A stretch of 64,000 nt of DNA from NCBI GenBank assembly GCA_033807775.1, contig CM066314.1:40462001-40526000 (forward strand). Direction: 5' to 3'. The position numbers and the translations under genes were made by a program. The first letter of the stretch is position 1. Every line of letters begins with the position of its first letter. Positions 34,101-45,946 of the stretch are shown here, in pieces. The notes under the pieces were generated by a model. It ran no database searches, was not told the DNA's origin, and saw only the letters and a list, made by a program, of their open reading frames with translations. The DNA comes from Saussurea involucrata. Its lineage: Eukaryota; Streptophyta; Magnoliopsida; Asterales; Asteraceae.

Positions 34101-36830
34101 GAGAAATGATGTTGTTATTCATGGTACTGAAAGTGAATCCGTTCCTAAAGAGAATCCATATGCAGAACATCGAAAAAAGGTAGCTAAAGAAACAAAAGAA
34201 GTAAGTATGAATTACAGAAATTAATACGCATTTCAATAGTTATACATGTGGTTTTGCGCATATGAAAACTTGGGTTAATAATAATTTTGCATATGTTATC
34301 ATTTAATTATAACATATCTAAATGTTTTGGTATAAAAGAATGGACTAAGTTGCATATGTATCTTGTGAAACAACAATCACAACCATGTGATTTGCGAGAA
34401 AGACCAACACTTCATCATGAGGTTGAGATAGAAAATCAGGTGGTCACCGCGGTTGTAAATGAAATAATGGGATCTGTAGCATCTGGTAATGAAGGAAGGG
34501 ACGCCATAAAAACTGACGTTGGTGTTGAGAAGGAAGACATGATGGTGATGGTCAATGAAGGTGAAAAGATGGTGAATATTGGAAATATTCCAAGTGGGGT
34601 GTCATAGATGATATGGAAGAGGATTAGATTGATAACGATGGTGGGTTACAGGACTACGATGATGAACAAATGAAAAGGGTAAAAAATTATAGTTTGTATA
34701 TGAAATACATATTTTATTGTTTGATTTGATTGTTGTGGTAATTTTTTAGTTATGAAACTGTAACATAATTTTTACTGAATAACATACAGGATTACATGGC
34801 GAAGATTGAAGCAAATTTCAGTGTTATATACTCCACTAAATGGGATATTGAGGTCATGTTGAATGAAGCTAAGGACATGTTCCGTGATGAGGTTTGGTTT
34901 GATAACTACAGAGAAACATTGGAAAGTCTGTTCAAGGAAGACGAGAAAAGTGATGCATATGTTAAAGATTGCTATGAGGAGGATGATATGGACAGCGACA
35001 CGTCAAATGATGGAGCTGATGACAGAAACACGAGTGTGGGAAAACAATAAACAGCAATTACACCAACGAAGCTGACCTTTGAAGAAGATGCGTTAAAGGA
35101 CGCAATTACACCGGTTTCCCCACTATGGTCCAGTCAGACGACATTCAATATAATTGACAACGACGTATTGCACAGATCGGCAGAGTTGTTATCTAAGAAC
35201 GCACATCAAGCTGCTCCATCGTTGGACCATGAAGATGGAAATTCATTTAACAAACAGATAAGTGTATACACGGGGGTAAGGATGTGGTGATAAGTGCATC
35301 AGAAGGATCTGCTAAAGGAAAGGAGAAGGTGATTGAAGAGGTAGAAAACATTCCGTCGCGAGAAAATAAACGTGAGATAAAGCATGGGCCTCAGATAAGG
35401 TCCCCGTACGTCAAGAGACAGGTTCTGTTAGGGCAAGCGTTAACTAAGGATGAGAAAAAAGCGCACGCGTACTGCATGGCGGCGTTCGGCGGTCCAAAGT
35501 AAGTATATGAAATGATAAATCTTTAATATTACTCGTAAAGTATATATAATATATTTTTCATATTGGTGTCTTTCAGTGACATGCTATTCGGATCACAAAC
35601 CGCACAATCAATAGCACGCACATCAATGGAAAGCCTCGCAGCAAAGGAGCACGTTTTCAAATGTGTGATTGATGGTTGGGCAGACATACTTAACTATGAA
35701 GAAAGATATAGAAGCCGCTTCTCACCCAACAGATATTTTTTCAAGACAACTGTGTTGGTAAGGTTATTTTTTATAAAAATAACTCTTTAATAAATTCAAT
35801 ATCTAACATATATTGCATTAATGTTCAGCAAGGTGGTGTGTTGTCGTACGACGTGTTCAGCTTCAAGAAACGTTTCAAGTGGTTTGAGGAGAAATTAGCA
35901 GAATCAACAAATAACAACCTGGAAATATTAAATCTGAGAAATGTGGAATTGGTAAGCTTAATAAAATGTTTTTTTATTGTATTTTATGGTCTAAAATTGA
36001 TACACGATAAGTGTATAACATATGAAATTGTACAGGTATTTTTTCCACACCTGATGGGAGTGCATTACTTCTGCGTGGTTTACAACTTAAAAAAGTACAC
36101 TATTGAGATCTTGGACAATAGAGCAAGAAAATGAGATATAACGGAACTATATAAATACGATGTTCATATACTGGTAAGTTACCTGACTGACCTTAATATA
36201 TATACTGAGGTTTGGTAAGTTGTTTCATAAATATACTGTTGGTGTTGTAGCATATATTTAATAAACTATGTGTTTCATATGTCAAATAATATGATGGTGA
36301 TGATTGTTATATATATGAAACATACTATATAAACATATGTTGCAAAGTTTTATAATGCAAATAAAGGTAAATGACTATATATATTAAAACTTGTACTAAC
36401 TTGGGTGAAAATACTGTATATACAGACATCAATGTTTGTGAAGTACGTGAAGAAAATAGGACACGCATCGATGGAAGGGATACAAGATGCGGATCAAGTG
36501 AAACTTGATGCAGAATGGTAGACAAATAAGAGATTCGAGGATTCTGATGTCTACACCATGAGATCGATGGAGACGTACATGGGAGGAGGTAGCCGATTTT
36601 GGTTCACGACGTTAACAAAGGAGGGGGGTGTGCAAGACAAGCAACTAGAGTTGCTACGAAAGAAGTATTCATCAAAGATGATATTGTCTGATAATAACAC
36701 ACATAGGGAGTTCGTGCAGTCGGAGATAGGGAGGTTATACTCAATGGACAAAGGGTCGAGAGCACAGATTAAGGAAATGGCTGATGCGACACGCAATGGA
36801 CGACTTAACAAGTACGGTTTGTTGGTTTAA
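31147..36830 (+). pseudogene. ULP1-like (C48) cysteine protease gene of a MULE
   Basis: ULP1 proteases process or remove SUMO; plant MULEs carry related genes. Probable exons with GT-AG borders begin 31147-31180 (ATG), 31256-31378, 32294-32369, 32527-32724 and 32877-33586; further exons lie at about 33675-33918, 34330-34607, 34790-35050, 35284-35501, 35577-35760, 35829-35950 and 36036-36830. The 32877 exon has the N-terminal domain usual in plant ULP1-like proteins (EKMGLGSLLKM, ILGVPNGGVDLDEMD, FYHGPLTFLT). The protease domain shows VHYFCVVYN and IEILDN (catalytic His and Asp). At the expected catalytic Cys site the sequence is EDSDVYTMRSMETY, with Ser where Cys is expected. In-frame stops at 36132-36134 and near 36520 also break it. 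It is probably dead as a protease. Confidence 0.78.
31740..32170. repeat. TTTCATATG-rich intron repeats
   Basis: Short units (CCTATTTCATATGT, GTTGTTGTGGTTACC, CTAAATGAGACCTATGAAA) repeat four to five times in the intron between 31379 and 32293 of the ULP1-like gene. The same TTTCATATG word recurs across the whole element. Confidence 0.75.
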
Positions 36831-37983
36831 ATACATCTTTTAAGTACGGTTATGATGGGTTATTTACTAGACATGGCTTATTATGTTAACTTTGCTATTA
36901 GTATTTTAGATTGGAACTCATAGTTTAAAATCAAGGTATATTTGAATTCTGTGCGTTTTATCGCGAAATTTTGGTTTGAAGTATGGTTTTATATTGAAGT
37001 AATTCTCTACCATGATTTGATATATGATTTGAAGTTGAAATAATTAGGTATTATGAGTTGATATACACTTACCAGGTTTCACAATGTACAATAGTGTTAA
37101 AAATACTATGGTTTCATATGATGTTTTATATGTGCTTTAATGTGTATTTTTTCAATTTTGTTTCATATGTATTTTCATATGATGATGCATGAAAATAATA
37201 CTAAGGTTTCATATATGGGTTCATATATGAAATAATTTAAACAGATGTTAAACTTGTGAATCTTTAAACAAACTATACATTATGAATGCGTTCGTTGCAT
37301 TTAAGTATAATGAATATTAAAACAAAATTATAAAATTTCACGAAGAATATGTTGATTGCATTCTGTACAAGTTGGATATTTGTCATTAATTTAAGACTAA
37401 TCAATAGATTTAACATTCATATGCTTTGATAACTTGTACAGTACATATTATGAAATCAAATGTTAAACAATAATCTTCGCATTTCTTAAAATCTTAAGTC
37501 TATATACACAACATACATTATGAATGCGTTACATGGATTTAAGAATAATAAATATTAGACAAAAAATATACAATTTCAATATGGAATAGGTATCTTGTAA
37601 TTAGGCAAAGAGTTGGATATGTTTCATTCATTTAAGGCTAATCTATAGATTTGACATTAAAATAATTTCATATCTTGATCAAAAGTTGTTGTGAAACCGT
37701 GTATTCAACAGTTGTTATTTGATGAATCATAATGACAAAGCATTCAAAAAATACATTACTTACCTAAAAAGCCTATGAAACTCATTTTGTACATAGACTA
37801 ACAATATATGAAAAAATATTAATCCCAAAATTGTATCATAAATATAAAAAACTAACAACTTGTCTTCAATCGTTACTTATGCAAACAAAAAGAATATATT
37901 AAGAAAAGTGAAACCGGCGATTCATACGGAAAAAAAAAGTCATCCATTTGTGAAGCTTCCGATCAACGCAACAAAAAACACAG
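36831..37983. other. Spacer between converging MULE genes
   Basis: AT-rich DNA with repeated TTTCATATG, TTTCATATATG and TGTTAAAC words. No coding region is seen. Both genes' 3' ends and polyadenylation signals would lie here. Confidence 0.5.
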
Positions 37984-40900
37984 TTACCCACGAATATTAC
38001 GCGACGGACAATTCCTTGAATCATGGTTGCCCATGGTATGGCAATTCTTGCACATGCGCTTGTTTCTTTTATTCTTCGTCTTGGCTTTCTCCAACGTACC
38101 AATCAATCGTTTACCGGTTCCACACCCCTTGATTCGTATACCGGCAGGGGGTAAAATCTGAACATTCTCAGGAACATCTACTCCATAACAATCCCTGAGT
38201 GCATCGGCTCTGTCGTCTGCAGAGCATGTCAAAATATTATCAACATCGAACTCAACCGTCACGTTGTAAAAAATATCACCAAATCGGTTTAGTTTGCCGC
38301 TATCATTCCTAATACGACTAACAAGCATATCCATTTTCGAATACAAGCGATTAATCAAACACTCTTTCTCAACATCGACTTCACCATATCTAGCCCGAGC
38401 CGCTTGAACTTCAACAGGTACCAACGACCTAGTCCATCTACGAGATATGTAGATATCGGGGATGGCTACACAATCGTCATTTAGCAGAACTTTAAACATA
38501 TGCCTACACATGAAACCATTACGAACAAAGAAATTGCATTCGCATTGGATGATGAATCATGAACAACCTGTCAAAAAATAGTACTATTATTACAATACAT
38601 ATATTGGAAATATAACGTAAGAAATATGAAACAAATACACAACAAAATGAAAAGATTGTAATTCATACCTTATAGCATCTTTTAGTAACAGATTTCGTAT
38701 TCTTGTGTAAAACACGATAAGTATACACATCACCGTCTTCTCCGATCAAGACTATTCCACAGTATAGGACAGCTTTCTTAATCTCCTTCTGCACTTGAAA
38801 AAACACAGTACGGGTGTAAACCTCAACTGCATGTCTCTCAATCAACAACGGAGTTGCAACGCGAGGGAAGGTGTTCTTGGTAACAAACTCCAGTGTTCGA
38901 TGCTTGTTTCTTTGCCTCTCAACTGCACCATCAAATGCATGCAAAAACTTCACCAAATCATTACGGTAATGTGCATATATTCTAAAAAAGGCATGAGAAC
39001 TCTCTGACCTAGAAGTCGTCCGCATCAACCCGGACATGGGTACATCTTTATAGTAAGCTGGTATCCACGACTGCCTAATTCCAAACATACCACTCAGCCA
39101 ATCGTTCTGATGCAAGTCATAATTGTCGATAATATTAGCCCACTCCAACTCAAATTCTTCGGGTTTAATGTGAGTACTCCAAACCAACTTATTGAATCTT
39201 CTTTTGAATGTGGTGTTCTGATCAAGATCAGTCGTGATCTGGAAACAAAATTAATACAATAACGTATGTAGTATTAATAATTGAATGTGCATTGAATTTC
39301 GGAAAACTATGTAGATAATTAACTACAACTACTATTGTCATTAAAAATGTAACATGTAATCTAACTAACCTTCCCAGGTAGTTTCTTCATAATGTGCCAC
39401 ATGCAAAGTCGATGAATTGAATCGGTAAATACAGCGGGAATAGCTTGTTTCATAGCAGCGCATTGGTCCGTTATGACGAAAGTCGGCTGCTTCCCATGAG
39501 CTTTCAAGAAAGCACGCAGTACCCACTTAAAATTCTCAATGTTTTCATGGCTTATTAACGCAACGCCCACGACAACAGACCGTTTGTGATTGTCAATAGC
39601 AATGAACGGGACAAAATTCATAGCATGCCTATAAAATTAAATTAATTATTATAATGGTTAAGTAAAATAAAACAATAACAACATAATAATAACGCGTTAA
39701 AAAACTAACATACTTGTTGGTGCGATACGTGGCATCAAAAGAAATAGTGTCCCCGAACTCTTTATAGTTTAGTCTACCTATTTCATCAACCTAAAAAATT
39801 GCTTGCAACTCACCCTCAATGACCAAAATATCATAAAAAAACTCAGGGACAGCCTTTCTCCTTTTCGCCAAAAGGTCAACTAACATATGTGCGTCTTTAT
39901 TTCCAACAAACGTAGACATATCCATTCTAGCGTTTTGATAATAAACTACAGTAGCACCAACATACTCATAACCACCCTTCAGACCGGCCTGAATCATATG
40001 CGACTTCGCCCCACCGATGCATGTCGATGAAGAGTTATACACGTTCCTGTAGTCCATGTATTGAAGCTTCCTACTGGCACGTGATAGTTTCTTTTCATGA
40101 TAACTGAACAAAGAATGGTTATGCCTTTCCTCAAATTTATAAACAACATATAACTTATCCGCTTTCCTATAGCAAAACTTAATACACGCTTTGCATCCCG
40201 ATCTCTTGAAATTTGAATTTCTAGACTTACGATTACCAGACACATCCTGAAGGAACTGATACTCTTTTTTATCGATGAAACCTTGCTTGCTACACAAAAG
40301 GTATCGTGTTTGCACATCCCCATCCTTATTTCTCTTCTTATTTGACTGCCTAACATCAAATCCAGCATGTTTTGCGTATTTCCTATACGCAACATCAGCG
40401 GCTTCAATATTAGGGAATGAAGATTCCACGCCAATCTTTACATTCTCATAAACCTTAGGTATCCAGTATTTCGTACCACCAGGAGAATCAAACGTCTCGT
40501 GTTGTTCTGGCAATGACAAAATTGAAGTAAATTCACGTTTCATATGATTAAGCACATACATTATTAAAAAAATGTATGAAACTGTATAAAATATAACATT
40601 TAATACAACTTTCCATATAAAAATTAAACAAACACTACTAATAAGACTGATTAAAAGATAATGAAAATTTTTAATTCAAAAATGTTTCATATCGTGGATT
40701 GTTACACAATTTAGATGTTTCACAGTATGGTATTATTCCGTATCCTACGGGTTTCATATTTTACGTACAAAGTTTTATATATTTTTTTTCATACAATATA
40801 CATCGACCAACATTTTACACGACATACACGAACAAAATTCAACTGGATGTTTCATATTATGGTAAAAAAAAATTCATACCCTACTGGTTTCATATTTTTC

Positions 40901-41633
40901 ATATTTTTTTTCATAACCCTAATGGTTTCATATTTTTCAGATACGACATATTTTTCATATTTACGATAAGTATACACATCACCGTCTTCTCCGATCAAGA
41001 CTATTCCACAGTATAGGACATTTACGATAAGTATACACATACGATAAGTTTTTTTCATACAATATACATCGACCAACGTTTTACACGAACATACACGAAC
41101 AAAGTTCATCTGGATGTTTCATATTATGGTAAAAAAAATTCATACCCTACTGGTTTCATATTTTTCAGGTACGCCATATTTTTCATATTTTTTTCATACC
41201 CTACTGGTTTCATATTTTTCACACAATGTTTCATATATTTTGTTTCATATAATATACATCGGCCAACATTTTACATGCCATACAGAAACAAGTTTCAACT
41301 AGAATATTAAAAAAGAGATTATAATAATATGAAACTTGTATGAAACATCTAAGTTCAAAAACGAAACTCACCCTCATGCCGAATAAAAGTTGGAGACTGA
41401 TAAATCTGGATTGCTTCGTTGTTACATTGATCACCAAGAGCAATTATATCTTCATCGCTGTCAATGCATGGTTGGTAATTATCTAGTTCGTGATTATCAT
41501 CGACATGCTCAGCCACATCATCGACATCCTCAGCAGTATCTGATTCAAATGCATCGGTCAGCATATAGTCTGTGAAAAAATCTGAAAATCGATGTTCATC
41601 CTCATAATCATCAAAACGTTCTATATTTTCCAT
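37984..41633 (-). pseudogene. FAR1-type MULE transposase, five exons, disabled
   Basis: This transposase cuts and inserts the MULE in the nucleus. GT-AG borders give exons 41633-41372 (ATG, acidic), 40506-39714, 39628-39370, 39238-38669 and 38567-37984. Exon 2 holds the FAR1 DNA-binding domain (YRKYAKHAGFDVRQSNKKRN, RYLLCSKQGF, CKACIKF, RHNHSLF). The catalytic core follows: SFDATYRTN (first Asp), FVITDQCAAMK (second Asp), LCMWHIMKKLPGK. Exon 5 has a SWIM zinc finger (CECNFFVRNGFMCRH) and a C-terminal zinc knuckle (CKNCHTMGNHDSRNC). Lesions: TAG at 39791-39793, where Trp would fit the family, and a reading-phase mismatch at the start of exon 5 before the SWIM frame. Frames are consistent through exons 1-4. 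It is related to FHY3/FAR1 regulators, which derive from such transposases. Confidence 0.88.
40690..41300. repeat. Intron 1 repeats of the FAR1-type transposase
   Basis: A unit containing CATACAATATACATCGACCA, AACTGGATGTTTCATATTAT and CCTACTGGTTTCATATTTTT occurs around 40785, 41050 and, diverged, 41240. Between the first two lies a 58-bp copy of the gene's own exon 4 (40963-41020). The intron has expanded by local duplication. Confidence 0.8.
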
Positions 41634-41913
41634 GACAGCAACCGTATTTTTTGAAACATGATTGAATATGAACACAGAAATAATTTAGAATGATGAACTT
41701 CAAATTCAGAAAACTATTGACATTAAAATCGGAATGGATATTCATTAAAAACAAATAATTAATTAATTAGTTTCCTAAAAATATGCTAAGAAGATTCTTT
41801 CCATAATATGAACCGATTGAATATTATTGTATGGACGTTTTTGCCCCTGTCGAGTGTTACCAAAATTGTGAGTTTACATAGTTTACATAAAAAAATGTTT
41901 ACATTTGAAGCTC

Positions 41914-41916
<3 letters not shown>

Positions 41917-42003
<87 letters not shown>
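41917..42003. repeat. (CT)n-(TA)n microsatellite
   Basis: About 30 bases of CT repeat followed by about 58 bases of TA repeat adjoin the right end of the FAR1-type MULE. Confidence 0.95.
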
Positions 42004-42006
<3 letters not shown>

Positions 42007-42565
42007 CTCTTTCTCTGTAAACAGTGTATATGAGGTTTTGGTTCAATGCTTTTTGGTTTTGGTTCAATGCTTTTGTTCGTATAGGAGTTGCTAATATGGC
42101 TTATGTTCGTTTTTTTTTCTTTGGTTTGCCACTGCTTGGCTTACTGTTTGTTTTGGAACTTTGTAAGTGGGTTTTGGTTTTTAATATATTACCTTTGGAT
42201 GAATTGTTTAAATAAATAAATTAAATGAATGAAGTTGTAGTGATGCATTGTTTAAATTGTTTAAATTGTGATGTTAGTCGATTTCAATTGTGTCATTTAT
42301 AATCATTATATGATATAAAATAACATTAGACAGCGCTTAAGGGCAATCTGGTCATTTTAACAGTTCTGTCATGTCCTGTCCAGCTTACCAAACGCAAAAT
42401 AGACAATTAGTCCTGTCATGTTCTAGTCGTACCACACGTAGGACAGACAATTAGTCATGTCATGTCCTGTCCAGTCCGGTCCGGTCCTGTCCCGTCCCAT
42501 CTAGTCTGTGTACCAAACGCTACCTTAAGTTGAAGGGTATTTTTGCCTTTTTAACATTATTTTAA

Positions 42566-43840
42566 GAGTAAATTACACCACATGTCCTGGATATGGTCCC
42601 TAAAATGAAATAATTACACCATAGATCCCTGTGGTTGTCATTTTGTCACAAAAAAATCCCTCTGTCACACAAAAATACACAGAACGCCCCTCTAACATTA
42701 ACACTGTTAATTCATTTACGTTAACTCAAGAACATTTTTGTCAATTTCTTTTTTTTATCTTTTTCTTATTAAAAAAAATAATAATGTTTTAATTAACAAA
42801 AAACCCAAATCAAGACCCTAAATCAAAATCCCAAATCAAAAACCAAAATCAAAAGTAGGCGCCGAAGATCTGGAAGAGGAAGGAGATGGACGGAGAAAGG
42901 AGCACCGGATGAAGGCGCCTGGCGTCGGAGATGGAGGTCGTGCCGCAAAGGTAGGCGCCGGAGATCTGGGTTTTGCCGGTATACGTAACGGGTTTTAACT
43001 GTTGCTTGTTGATGGTATACGTAATGGGTTTCAGTTCGTGAGAGTTCGTATGTGATTAAAGCTATGGTGAAAAGCAAGGATTTGATTAAAGGAAACCGAG
43101 TGGTTGTTGTTGTGATTTTTCTTTTTATTGAATTTGTCTTTCTTTTTGGTACGGTTTTTGTTTGAGGTTGTGGTTGTTCATGGGAGTTCGTTGCATGTGT
43201 GGAACAGGGTAGGGTTTGGAGTGTTGAGTTTTGTGCTGCTTTTGACGTTGTTTCTTTGTGGGTTGGTGATTCAAACGGTTTTGTATTTGGTTTGCAAATC
43301 GTATCACCATGAAAACATCGATAAAGGAGATTTGCCGAATCATTTGAAGAGCTATCTTGGTGAGTATGAGCCTTTGAGTGGAAAATATATTCAATTAGAG
43401 CAATTTCATGTAGAATATTCTCATTGGGTTCATGAATTTGATCTGATCTGGACTATGAATATGGATTTGTTTGAGTTTGAATTTAATTTTCATTTTCTGG
43501 ATTTGGGTTGATTTGTTGTGTTCAATTATGGTTAGCGGTCGGAGAAGATGATCGGAAAAAGCAAAGGGGTGGGTATCTCACCGGACAAGACAAAAGTAAA
43601 GATTAAAATTCAATTCTTGTGGTTTAAATAAACAAATAGAGTAAATTGACCAACTTACCCCTGAGTTAACAGGTGGATTTAATGGTGTTAATGTTAGAGG
43701 GACGTTCAGTGAATTTTTGTGTGACGGAGGGACCTTTTTGTGACAAAATGACAACCACAAGGATCTTTGGTGTAATTATTCATTTTAGGGACCAAATCTA
43801 GATTTTGACCAAACCACAGGACCTATGGTGTAATTTACTC
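42566..43840. mobile_element. Short MULE derivative with perfect 9-bp duplication
   Basis: The termini GAGTAAATTACACC and GGTGTAATTTACTC are inverted, with similarity extending about 150 bp inward (CCCTGTGGTTGTCATTTTGT and its complement). The flanks are TTATTTTAA on both sides (42557-42565 and 43841-43849), a perfect 9-bp duplication diagnostic of MULEs. There is no transposase. The interior (42840-43510) is GC-richer at the left and contains a 127-codon plus-strand frame from 43128 whose second half (about PNHLKSYLGEYEPLSGKY) looks protein-like but matches no family I know. It is possibly captured host sequence. Confidence 0.88.
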
Positions 43841-43903
43841 TTATTTTAATTTTTAGTTAAAAAAATGAAGAATATATATTATTATATTAAATATTAATTA
43901 TTA

Positions 43904-44484
43904 GAGTAAACTACACTTTTGGTCCCTGTGGTTTAGTGTTTATAACACATTTGGTCCCTACAATTTAAAAATTACACTTTAGCCGCTGCAGTTTGCTATT
44001 TGGTCCGGATTTGGTCCCTCTGACCAACGTCCGTCCAATGTCAGACGTTAGGGGCAACCATGTGAGTTAAGCATGAGGGTAAATTAGTCTTTTTCCCTCT
44101 AAACCCTTTTTTGTCTCTACCACCATACCACAGGGACCAAATTCGAACGTTTACTCAAACCCACCCCACCCCACCCCACTCCTACTCCCTTTCTCTCTCC
44201 TATCTTCTTCTTCCCCAACTCACTCCCTCCAAACAAACCCACTTAATACACATAGACACACACACACACACCTATATATATATACACACACACACACACA
44301 TACACATATATATATATATATATATAAACACACATACACATATATATATATATATATAAACACTTAAAAAATACACAAACACACATATATATACAGACAA
44401 ACCCACTTAATACACATATACACACACACACCAAAAAAAAACACAGACAAATCCACTTAATACACACAGACAAACACACTTAAT

Positions 44485-44550
<66 letters not shown>

Positions 44551-44560
44551 ATTAAGTGTG

Positions 44561-44618
<58 letters not shown>

Positions 44619-44678
44619 TGTGTTTATATATATATGTGTGTTTGTGTATTTTTTAAGTATATATATATGTGTGTGTGT

Positions 44679-44730
<52 letters not shown>

Positions 44731-45104
44731 ATGTATAGGTGTGTGTGTGTGTGTGTGTCTATGTGTATAAGTGGGTTTGTTTGGAGGGAGTGAGTTGGGG
44801 AAGAAGAAGATAGGAGAGAGAAAGGAAGTAGGGGTGAGGTGGGGTGGGTTTGAGTAAACGTCCGGATTTGGTCCCTGTGGTTTGGTGGTAGAGACAAAAA
44901 GGGGTTTAGAGGGAAAAAGACTTATTTACCCTCATGCTTAACTCACATGGTTGCCCCTAACGTCTGACATTGGACGGACGTTGGTCAGAGGGACCAAATC
45001 CGGACCAAATAGCAAACTGCAGTGGCTAAAGTGTAATTTTTAAATTATAGGGACCAAATGTGTTATAAACACTAAACCACAGGGACCAAAAGTGTAGTTT
45101 ACTC
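43904..45104. mobile_element. 1.2-kb near-palindromic foldback MULE
   Basis: GAGTAAACTACAC at the left and GTGTAGTTTACTC at the right begin arms that remain complementary almost to the centre (about 44500), through GGTCCCTGTGGTTT, CCAACGTCCGTCCAATGTC and a purine/pyrimidine-rich stretch. The central part is mirrored AC/TA microsatellite. Flanks are TAATTATTA on both sides (43895-43903 and 45105-45113), a perfect 9-bp duplication. It has no coding capacity; the long ICVCV/YIYIY frames are microsatellite artefacts. Confidence 0.93.
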
Positions 45105-45946
45105 TAATTATTATTATAGATTCTTAGTTTTTTTTAGAAAATACAAGGGGCATCCTCCCCTTCCTTATTCGTCCCCTAAACCCACTTCACAGGTCAAGAT
45201 CCACAACCATCATCCTCTTACAACTACCCCATCCCTCCACAACCCATCGTCCTCCACCACCGACCTCTCTATTTATTTCAGTTAACCGATGGGACTAACA
45301 ACAACCGACCTCCACATTCTTCCTTCCTCCCCAAGTTTACATCAAGAACTCAAGAAACTTTATCCAAATAAGTTAGAATCAAACCCGTTTTATAAATCAA
45401 AACCCATTTGAAGTTTGAATCAAACCAAAATAAATTTTAAAGTTAGAAACTTGATCCAAAAACTCATTGTTTGGTGCGGTTAGTTGAGAAAACACAACCC
45501 TAGAACTCCACACAACCAGTGAGATAGGGAGAGAAAAAAAGATAGATATCAAAAGGGTTGGAAGTGCAAGGAAACTCACTACCTTGCTCACTCGACAATT
45601 GGGTCGATTTGCATAGATGAGAGGCAAAAAGTTGGGACCTGTAAACACTGGCGGTGGTCAGGTAAGAGGTTCATATTGGTGAGGGAATTGGGTGGTATAG
45701 CTGGTGGTTATTCGACACAGAGGGCTTTAACCTTAGAGGTTTCGATCTCGGCTTTGATGTAGAACAGGTTAGGCTTCAATCTTGGCCTCGATGCGGAGTT
45801 GCAAGATCGGAGTTTCGATGAACAAAGGCAGGGGCAATAGAGAGAAGAAGGATAGATTGGTGGTCGGCGGTGAAAAGATTGCTTGAGAAGATGGTTAGTT
45901 GTGTGAGGCATGATTAAAGCAAATGTGTGTGTGTATATATATATAT
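45105..45946. other. No gene seen
   Basis: This is probably original cargo of the outer MULE. The sequence at 45120-45360 is C-rich on the plus strand. The frames at 45397-45648 and 45708-45911 (minus) show no domain. Confidence 0.4.

Larger units (their letters stand above)
30832..41914. mobile_element. 11-kb MULE with FAR1-type transposase and ULP1-like protease gene
   Basis: The left end (GGCTCCTTCATATGTAAACC, then ATGTAAACTATG) matches inversely the right end at 41875-41914 (CATAGTTTACAT, AATGTTTACATTTGAAG). TIRs are about 40 bp and imperfect. It sits between TA-rich microsatellites (30816-30831 and 41946-42003), so a target duplication cannot be read. The plus-strand ULP1-like gene (31147-36830) and the minus-strand transposase (37984-41633) converge. 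Non-coding parts are full of TTTCATATG words on both strands, probably sub-terminal repeats. MULEs with ULP1-like genes are known in plants as Kaonashi (KI-MULEs). Confidence 0.82.
30080..42524. mobile_element. PIF/Harbinger-type element split by an 11-kb MULE
   Basis: The left end GGGTGCGTTTGGTACGCAGA and the right end CTGTGTACCAAACGCTACC are inverted, and both are flanked by TTA (30077-30079 and 42525-42527). Sub-terminal regions share GGGAC/GTCCC-rich sequence (about 30110-30240 and 42360-42500). No Harbinger transposase is seen, and most of the interior is the inserted MULE at 30832-41914. Confidence 0.82.

Noticed and set aside
41808..42020. Open frame with SLSLSL then YIYIYI runs
   Set aside because: A direct translation of (CT)n and (TA)n microsatellites.
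44111..44897. Long frames on both strands rich in TH/IY/CV
   Set aside because: They lie in the AC/TA microsatellites of the palindromic MULE and are non-coding.
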